DNA from: Enterobacter sp. SA187
GTDB taxonomy: Bacteria > Pseudomonadota > Gammaproteobacteria > Enterobacterales > Enterobacteriaceae
NCBI RefSeq assembly: GCF_001888805.2
Contig: NZ_CP019113.1
Coordinates: 434,001-498,000, forward strand
Reading direction: 5' to 3'
DNA: 64,000 bases
Positions 60,631-64,000 of this stretch are shown here, one piece after another. The translations under genes and the position numbers were made by a program. Under the pieces are notes generated by a model. That model made no database searches. It saw only the letters and a program-made list of their open reading frames with translations, and was not told the DNA's origin. Within the stretch, counting starts at the first letter, position 1; every line of letters begins with the position of its first letter.

Positions 60631-61074
60631 ATGGGTTTATTTGATTTTGTGAAAGATGCAGGCGAAAAGTTATGGGATTCACTGAAAGGCAACGACAGCG
60701 ATCACGGCACTAAGCTTGAAGAGCATCTCAAAAAAACAGGTGTTCCCGGGGCCGATAAAGTCAGCGTCAAGGTGGAAAACGGCAAGGCCGTGGTCACCGG
60801 TGATGGCCTGACCCAGGAGCAGAAAGAAAAAATCCAGGTCGCCGTAGGTAACGTGGCGGGGATTGGCAGCGTGGAGAATAACGTCTCAGTGACCGACTCC
60901 GCCGCCGAAGCCACCTACTACACCGTGAAATCCGGCGACACCCTGAGCGCCATTTCCAAACAGGTGTATGGCGATCCTAACAAGTACAACCAAATCTTCG
61001 AAGCGAACAAACCGATGCTGAGCCATCCGGACAAAATTTATCCGGGCCAGGTGCTCATTATTCCGAAGCAATAA
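60631..61074 (+). CDS. kbp: K+-binding protein Kbp (YgaU), BON-LysM
   Basis: Protein of 147 residues, MGLFDFVKDAGEKLWDSLKG…, very like E. coli Kbp (YgaU), a cytoplasmic potassium-binding protein. A BON domain (about 25-87) is followed by LysM (about 97-146, …YYTVKSGDTLSAISKQVYGD…IYPGQVLIIPK). The start is the ATG at 60631 behind GGAGAG. In E. coli the gene lies elsewhere, so its place here is lineage-specific. Confidence 0.94.
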   Translation: MGLFDFVKDAGEKLWDSLKGNDSDHGTKLEEHLKKTGVPGADKVSVKVENGKAVVTGDGLTQEQKEKIQVAVGNVAGIGSVENNVSVTDSAAEATYYTVKSGDTLSAISKQVYGDPNKYNQIFEANKPMLSHPDKIYPGQVLIIPKQ

Positions 61075-61084
61075 GGGTTGTCAG

Positions 61085-61114
61085 CAAAACCCACTGCGGT
61101 GGGTTTTGTTTTCT
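61085..61114 (+). terminator. rho-independent terminator of kbp
   Basis: Stem CAAAACCCA/TGGGTTTTG (61085-61093, 61100-61108) with a CTGCGG loop and TTTTC following. 10 bp beyond the stop. Confidence 0.9.
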
Positions 61115-61261
61115 GCAGGAAAACTCCCCGCCAGGCCTGTCACCCGCCGCAAACCCGCCTAATGCCCCTCGCACCATTTATCAGACCTGTGTATGATTTC
61201 CGGTAGCTCTGCTGATAACTAACCTTAACTCAAATACTTAAGCGCTAAAGCGAAAGGCATC

Positions 61262-62431
61262 ATGAGCACACCCATCAAACGACTTGAAATCATCAAAAAT
61301 GCCATAGAACTGGAAGATGACGACATCATTGTCAGTCAGCTCGCACGGCTGAAAAATGAAGCGTTCAATGATGAGCTGCTGGCGATTGTCGCGGCGCTTG
61401 AGGAAAAGAATTACACCGCCGCCATGACGGCGATCACCGCCTGGTTGCAAAGCCAGCGCGCGGTGACCCAGTGGCGGGATCCGCAGGTGGCGGCCAGCAA
61501 GCTGGAACTCAAAGCGCTGGAGGAGCGGCTGCGCGATCTGATCGACCGCCGCAATGCCCGCGTTCAGCAGTTAGATGAATTTAATGACCTTTATCTGAAC
61601 CGTCTCGGGCCGCTGATGACGCAGATCCTTCAGCTGCGTAAAAATCTGGCGGAACTGAACCTGCGCCGCCAGCTGGCGGAGCGGCAGCGTCGGGAAGAGG
61701 ACTACCGCCGCTGCCAGCAGTATATGGCGCAGGCGCTGGACGTGCTGGCGATGCTCACAAAACGCTGGCGCGAGCTGCCCGCCGATTCGGTGCAATCTGT
61801 CGAGGCGCGCAAACAGCTCCAGCAGCAAAGCGATCTGATCGCCAATCTGCTGGCGGAAGCGCAGGAGCTGGAAACCGGCTTAACGCGGGAAGAAGAGCCC
61901 GCGCGTCAGGCCTGTGACGAGGCAAACGACGAGTACGAAAAATACCGCGAGCAGCAGCACGACGCCGAGATCCGTTTCCGAAAAGGCCGCCAGCTGTCAG
62001 AAGAAGATCAAAGCGAACTGAAACGGCTGTGGCGTCAGGCCAGTAAACTCTGTCACCCGGATCTGGTGGCAGATGAACTGAAAGATGAAGCCAACGCCAT
62101 GATGGTGCAGCTTAATCAGGCGAAACACCGCGGCGACGTCAAAGCCATTCGCTCGCTGGTGGCGCGTCTGCATCAGGGCTTTGAGCCGATGATGGCCAGC
62201 GACCGGCTGAACGATCTGGAACGTATCCGCAAAAAGATGGCGCAGGTACGTGAACAAATCGACACCCTGGTCGCCGAGCTGGCGGAGCTGGAAAAAGAGG
62301 AGTCCTGGCTGCTGGTGTCATCACTCAGCAATATGGACGCTTATTTTACCCAGCAGGAAAAAGCGCTCAGCGAAGTCCGCGCCGCGCTGGAGCGCCAGGT
62401 GAGCGAAGCGCAGCTCGACGCGGTCGCCTGA
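61262..62431 (+). CDS. coiled-coil protein with J-domain-like segment
   Basis: Protein of 389 residues. Residues ~80-240 and 320-385 are heptad-rich coiled coil. Between them is a J-domain-like piece: …ELKRLWRQASKLCHPDLVADE… with the HPD triad at 265-267, then …ANAMMVQLNQAKHRGD…. The HPD loop in DnaJ proteins stimulates DnaK ATPase. Related proteins are sometimes annotated as DNA-repair ATPases, but no Walker motif is present. Function unknown; a DnaK co-chaperone or scaffold is inference. It is a lone gene with its own leader after the kbp terminator. Confidence 0.75.
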   Translation: MSTPIKRLEIIKNAIELEDDDIIVSQLARLKNEAFNDELLAIVAALEEKNYTAAMTAITAWLQSQRAVTQWRDPQVAASKLELKALEERLRDLIDRRNARVQQLDEFNDLYLNRLGPLMTQILQLRKNLAELNLRRQLAERQRREEDYRRCQQYMAQALDVLAMLTKRWRELPADSVQSVEARKQLQQQSDLIANLLAEAQELETGLTREEEPARQACDEANDEYEKYREQQHDAEIRFRKGRQLSEEDQSELKRLWRQASKLCHPDLVADELKDEANAMMVQLNQAKHRGDVKAIRSLVARLHQGFEPMMASDRLNDLERIRKKMAQVREQIDTLVAELAELEKEESWLLVSSLSNMDAYFTQQEKALSEVRAALERQVSEAQLDAVA

Positions 62432-63202
62432 TTATTTGGCGTGCCAGTAGGCTGCCGCCCGCATCAGTTGCGGATCAACCCCGCCGCCTTCGAACGGCTG
62501 GCTGACGTTTTTCACCACCTTCCCTTCCCCGGTGATCCACAGGTAATAGTCCTGCGCCGGGACGCGCACCTGCGCCAGCCGTTGCGCCAGTACGTCCTCG
62601 TTATGACCGATAATCCATTCGATATTGAAGCCGTCCAGATGCGCCAGATAATCCTTATACGCCTCATCGCCAATAGTCACGATGGCGGTGACTTCCGGAC
62701 GCGCCGGGGTTTTGCTGATGGCTTCCAGACGGCGGCGCAGCGCGGGCATCCCGGACTCATCGCAGACGTAAAGCTGCCAGGCGTAATCCTCCGGCACCAC
62801 CAGCGAACCGCGCGGGCCGCCGATGGTCAGGGTGTCGCCTTCCCGCGCCTCCAGCGCCCAGCTGCTGGCCACGCCGCCGTCATGGATAAAGAAATCCAGC
62901 GCCAGTTCGTGACGTTCTGCGTCATACAGCGGCGTATAGTCACGGGCCGCCGGGCGTGGGCCGTCCGGCCAGACGATACCGTCTTCGGTGACCGTGGGCG
63001 GCACCACTTTTTGCCCCGGCTGCGGGAAAAAGACTTTGGTGTGATCGTCAAACCCCTGCGAACTGAAGCCCGCCAGTTCGTCGCCGCCCAGCACAATGCG
63101 CTGAAAACCTGCGCTGATACGTTCAACTCGTAATACTGTCAGTTCACGAAAGCGCAGTTCATTGCGCACGCGCTGCGGGTAACGCTGATGTGATGTGGTC
63201 AT
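62432..63202 (-). CDS. nfeF: NfeF, NADPH-dependent ferric-chelate reductase
   Basis: Siderophore-interacting protein (YqjH), 256 residues. It reduces ferric iron from siderophores in the cytoplasm using NADPH and FAD. The FAD-binding R-x-Y-T motif is in AARDYTPLYD, followed by …LDFFIHDGGVASSWA…, and the NAD(P)-binding end is …YYLWITGEGKVVKNV…. It is divergent from nfeR and shares its control region. Confidence 0.95.
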   Translation of the reverse strand: MTTSHQRYPQRVRNELRFRELTVLRVERISAGFQRIVLGGDELAGFSSQGFDDHTKVFFPQPGQKVVPPTVTEDGIVWPDGPRPAARDYTPLYDAERHELALDFFIHDGGVASSWALEAREGDTLTIGGPRGSLVVPEDYAWQLYVCDESGMPALRRRLEAISKTPARPEVTAIVTIGDEAYKDYLAHLDGFNIEWIIGHNEDVLAQRLAQVRVPAQDYYLWITGEGKVVKNVSQPFEGGGVDPQLMRAAAYWHAK

Positions 63203-63320
63203 TATTTAGCCTTCGTCACGTTAAAAACGATATATCTGATTTGGTTTTTAAATGATAATGATTGCTAATTAGCAGGAACGCAAGCAAAATTAGATATATC
63301 TAATTCAGAGGGATTATGCG
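63203..63320. promoter_or_regulatory. nfeF-nfeR control region with NfeR palindrome and Fur-like box
   Basis: A perfect palindrome TTAGATATATCTAA lies at 63290-63303, just before nfeR. A related ACGATATATCTGAT is at 63228-63241 on the nfeF side; these fit NfeR operators. Between them AAATGATAATGATTGCTAAT (63250-63269) resembles a Fur box. Both nfeF and nfeR should respond to iron/nickel through Fur and NfeR, as in E. coli. Confidence 0.8.
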
Positions 63321-63827
63321 ATGAGGCATCCACAGGATCACGGTCATCACGAGCACGGCAGCCGCCGTCCGCGCTTTTTCGGGCATGGCGATCTGCGGCT
63401 GGTCATTCTGGATCTGCTGTCCCGCAACGCCAGCCACGGTTACGAGCTGATCAAGGCCATTGAACAGCTTACCCTCGGGCATTACACGCCAAGCCCCGGG
63501 GTGATCTATCCGACGCTGGATTTTTTACAGGAACAGGCGCTTATCGCGATCGGGGAAGACGGCGGACGGAAAAAGATTGCTATCACCGCAGCCGGAACGC
63601 AGTGGCTGGCGGAAAACGCTGAACAGCTCGGTCAGATCCAGGCGCGGATCAAAGCCCGCAGCGTCGGCTATCTGCTGCGTCAGGATCCGCAGATGAAACG
63701 CGCGCTGGATAACTTTAAAGCCGTGCTGGATCGGAAAGTGAATCAGGAAAACGTCAGCGCCGCACAGCGGGAACAGATCATCGCGGTGATCGACCGTGCG
63801 GCGCTGGAGATTTCACAGCTGGATTAA
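63321..63827 (+). CDS. nfeR: NfeR (YqjI), PadR-family repressor
   Basis: PadR-type repressor, 168 residues. The N-terminus is histidine-rich (HPQDHGHHEHG), a shorter version of the metal-binding tail of E. coli YqjI, which senses nickel. The winged-helix core is …FFGHGDLRLVILDLLSRNASHGYELIKAIEQLT… and …SPGVIYPTLDFLQEQ…. It represses itself and nfeF through the palindromes in the shared control region. Its stop overlaps that of the convergent chemoreceptor gene by 3 bp. Confidence 0.94.
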   Translation: MRHPQDHGHHEHGSRRPRFFGHGDLRLVILDLLSRNASHGYELIKAIEQLTLGHYTPSPGVIYPTLDFLQEQALIAIGEDGGRKKIAITAAGTQWLAENAEQLGQIQARIKARSVGYLLRQDPQMKRALDNFKAVLDRKVNQENVSAAQREQIIAVIDRAALEISQLD

Positions 63828-64000
63828 GCCGTCGCCTCCCGGCGCACGCGGAACACGCTGACCAGACCTTTCAGGTGCGACGCCTGATCGCTGAGCGACG
63901 CGGCGGCGGCCACAGACTCTTCCACCAGGCTGGCGTTCTGCTGGGTGGTGGAGTCAATCAGGCCAATGGCGCTGTTGATCTGCGAAATGCCTTCCGTCTG
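63824..64000 (-). CDS. aer: aer-type chemoreceptor, 3' end only
   Basis: The minus-strand frame is open from the right edge to TAA at 63826-63824, giving the last 58 residues: …EGISQINSAIGLIDSTTQQNASLVEE… followed by …SDQASHLKGLVSVFRVRR. This is the end of a methyl-accepting signalling domain. In E. coli aer follows nfeR, so Aer (aerotaxis receptor) is the likely identity. The PAS and membrane parts lie outside the window; another receptor of the family cannot be excluded. Confidence 0.75.
   Translation of the reverse strand, partial: QTEGISQINSAIGLIDSTTQQNASLVEESVAAAASLSDQASHLKGLVSVFRVRREATA

Overview
The window is chromosomal DNA of an Enterobacteriaceae bacterium. The order ygiM-cca-(chitinase)-uppP-folB-plsY-tsaD-rpsU-dnaG-rpoD-mug-ileX, and nfeF-nfeR-aer at the far end, is the Escherichia/Enterobacter-type core order, and the proteins read as close relatives of the E. 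coli ones. I infer an Enterobacter/Lelliottia/Leclercia-like genus rather than E. coli itself: a chitinase gene sits between cca and uppP, and a large accessory block separates ileX from nfeF. Species cannot be fixed from this window alone.

Region 1 (1-12211) is core genome: tRNA maturation (cca, tsaD), cell-envelope lipid steps (uppP, plsY), folate synthesis (folB), the macromolecular-synthesis operon rpsU-dnaG-rpoD, and the repair glycosylase mug. The one non-core gene is a secreted family-18 chitinase with C-terminal beta/gamma-crystallin repeats.

Region 2 (12242-44940) is a complete-looking prophage of about 32.7 kb of the P2/186 group. It is integrated in the 3' part of the tRNA-Ile2 (CAU) gene ileX and bounded by a perfect 47-bp direct repeat. 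Structural, lysis and packaging genes follow the P2 order (Q, P, O, N, M, L, X, holin, endolysin, Rz/Rz1, R, S, V, W, J, I, H, fibre-assembly genes, FI, FII, E/E', T, U, D, ogr). Regulation is of the coliphage 186 type (CI, Apl, CII, Fil-like, A, then a LexA-controlled Tum-like gene). A 19-bp sequence close to the P2 cos site lies beyond Q. AT-rich cargo genes sit at four places: a DUF2971 protein between V and S; a DUF2188-like protein next to Q; a two-gene AAA-ATPase/TOPRIM-like cassette in the old/tin position; and a HEPN-motif protein between int and attR. The last two are the best candidates for little-described anti-phage systems. The Tum-like antirepressor is split by an in-frame TAA, so the prophage may be poorly SOS-inducible.

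Region 3 (about 45000-62431) is accessory chromosome. It holds a beta-glucoside PTS operon (IIB, GH1 phospho-beta-glucosidase, IIC, no IIA). Next comes a divergent D-amino-acid module: a D-threonine-aldolase-like PLP enzyme, an N-acyl-D-amino-acid deacylase and a RidA protein. A seven-gene chaperone-usher fimbrial operon, an RpiR/MurR-type regulator, the K+-binding protein Kbp and a coiled-coil protein with a J-domain-like HPD segment follow. Region 4 (62432-64000) returns to core: the iron-reductase pair nfeF/nfeR with an NfeR palindrome and Fur-box-like sequence between them, and the 3' end of an aer-type chemoreceptor gene.
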